NCBI GenBank assembly: GCA_017483425.1
Contig: JAFUWM010000165.1
Span: 1 to 6,250, forward strand
DNA: 6,250 bases
Direction: 5' to 3'
From: Lachnospiraceae bacterium
Lineage (GTDB): Bacteria; Bacillota; Clostridia; Lachnospirales; Lachnospiraceae
The notes under the pieces: generated by a model
Seen by the model: only the letters and a program-made list of their open reading frames with translations
Database searches by the model: none
Told to the model about the DNA's origin: nothing
Translations under genes and position numbers: made by a program
Part shown: positions 5,964 through 6,250 of the stretch, piece by piece
Layout of the letters: each line of letters begins with the position of its first letter
How positions within the stretch are numbered: the stretch's first letter is position 1

Positions 5964-6250
5964 ATGCACAAGTCTATTATCAAAAGCACAGTAACCGCCG
6001 AAAACCTTTTCGGTAAGGAAAAGCCACTGGATGAAGTGATTAACGGGCTAAAGGCAATGCCTGATACTTATTCGGCTTTTCTTGAACTAACTGAGGAGAT
6101 GCAGGAGCAGGCTGTAAGCTTCCTCATGGGAAAAAGGAGCGTTGAGATCCTCTATGACAACTTCTTCCAGAAGATCTTCAACCCCGAGATACATCAGGAG
6201 AGGGTGGAAAGACTCATATCCGCCCTGATAGGTGAAAAGGTCAGGATAAA
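5964..6250 (+). CDS. Rpn/PDDEXK_2 family nuclease-transposase, right copy (5' part only)
   Basis: Ninety-five codons plus two bases, open to the window edge, with ATG 4 nt after GGAGG (5955-5959). The product is collinear with the left copy. It differs at six residues, all in the first 38: A4S, S21P, R22L, E28G, A37S and T38A (left to right copy). Residues 39-95 are identical. The PD-(D/E)XK core (expected near residues 112-136) lies outside the window, so this copy is assigned through its similarity to the left one, and whether it is intact cannot be told. It reads outward, in the same direction as the ATPase gene just upstream. Confidence 0.78.
   Translation, partial: MHKSIIKSTVTAENLFGKEKPLDEVINGLKAMPDTYSAFLELTEEMQEQAVSFLMGKRSVEILYDNFFQKIFNPEIHQERVERLISALIGEKVRI

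Larger units (their letters stand above)
5803..6250. repeat. Right arm of the large inverted repeat
   Basis: Aligns without gaps to the complement of 172-619. Shared content is promoter, leader, ribosome binding site and the first 95 codons of the nuclease gene. Mismatches are unevenly placed: about 7 in the 161-bp leader, 16 in 5964-6113 and only 1 in 6114-6250. The arm starts 17 bp after the ATPase stop codon and runs out of the window. Confidence 0.93.

Noticed and set aside
5921..6016. A 31-codon ORF overlapping the start of the right nuclease gene (ATGGCGTGT start), also open in the left copy.
   Set aside because: It has no ribosome binding site, lies in the hairpin loop, and its conservation follows from the repeat itself.

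Overview
The window most resembles a low-to-mid GC anaerobic Firmicute, probably Lachnospiraceae (Butyrivibrio-like). This is inferred from heavy use of ATA and AGA codons, strong AGGAGG-type ribosome binding sites, and a PD-(D/E)XK 'transposase' family that is abundant in those genomes. No RNA gene or species marker is present, so the placement is tentative.

Layout: the outer parts (1-619 and 5803-6250) are two copies of the same sequence in inverted orientation, running off both ends of the window. Each copy holds a promoter, a conserved 5' leader of about 125 nt with a hairpin touching the ribosome binding site, and the start of a gene for an Rpn/PDDEXK_2-type nuclease-transposase. The two genes point outward. 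Between the repeats lie 5183 bp with six plus-strand genes in two groups. The first (733-1946) is a small YciI-like protein followed by a seven-helix membrane protein of unknown function with a very acidic tail. The second (2111-5785) is a PAAT-type amino-acid ABC transporter: a lipoprotein carrying two tandem substrate-binding domains, a carboxymuconolactone decarboxylase/AhpD-like protein with a CxxC motif, one permease, and one ATPase.

The transporter genes are tightly spaced (26, 9 and 13 bp) and probably share the strong promoter at 1988-2016. That promoter lies in an unusually dense set of TGACA/TGTCA half-sites and is followed by a 7-bp-arm dyad, so the operon looks specifically regulated by a factor not encoded here. 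The binding-protein domains resemble cystine/polar amino-acid receptors (FliY/TcyA-like). A redox-type CxxC protein between receptor and permease fits a sulfur amino-acid or disulfide substrate, but this is inference.

The main points of interest are the inverted pair of nuclease genes bracketing the transporter cassette, the leader conserved between the copies, the double-receptor lipoprotein, the CxxC protein lacking the usual histidine, and the operator-like DNA in front of the transporter.
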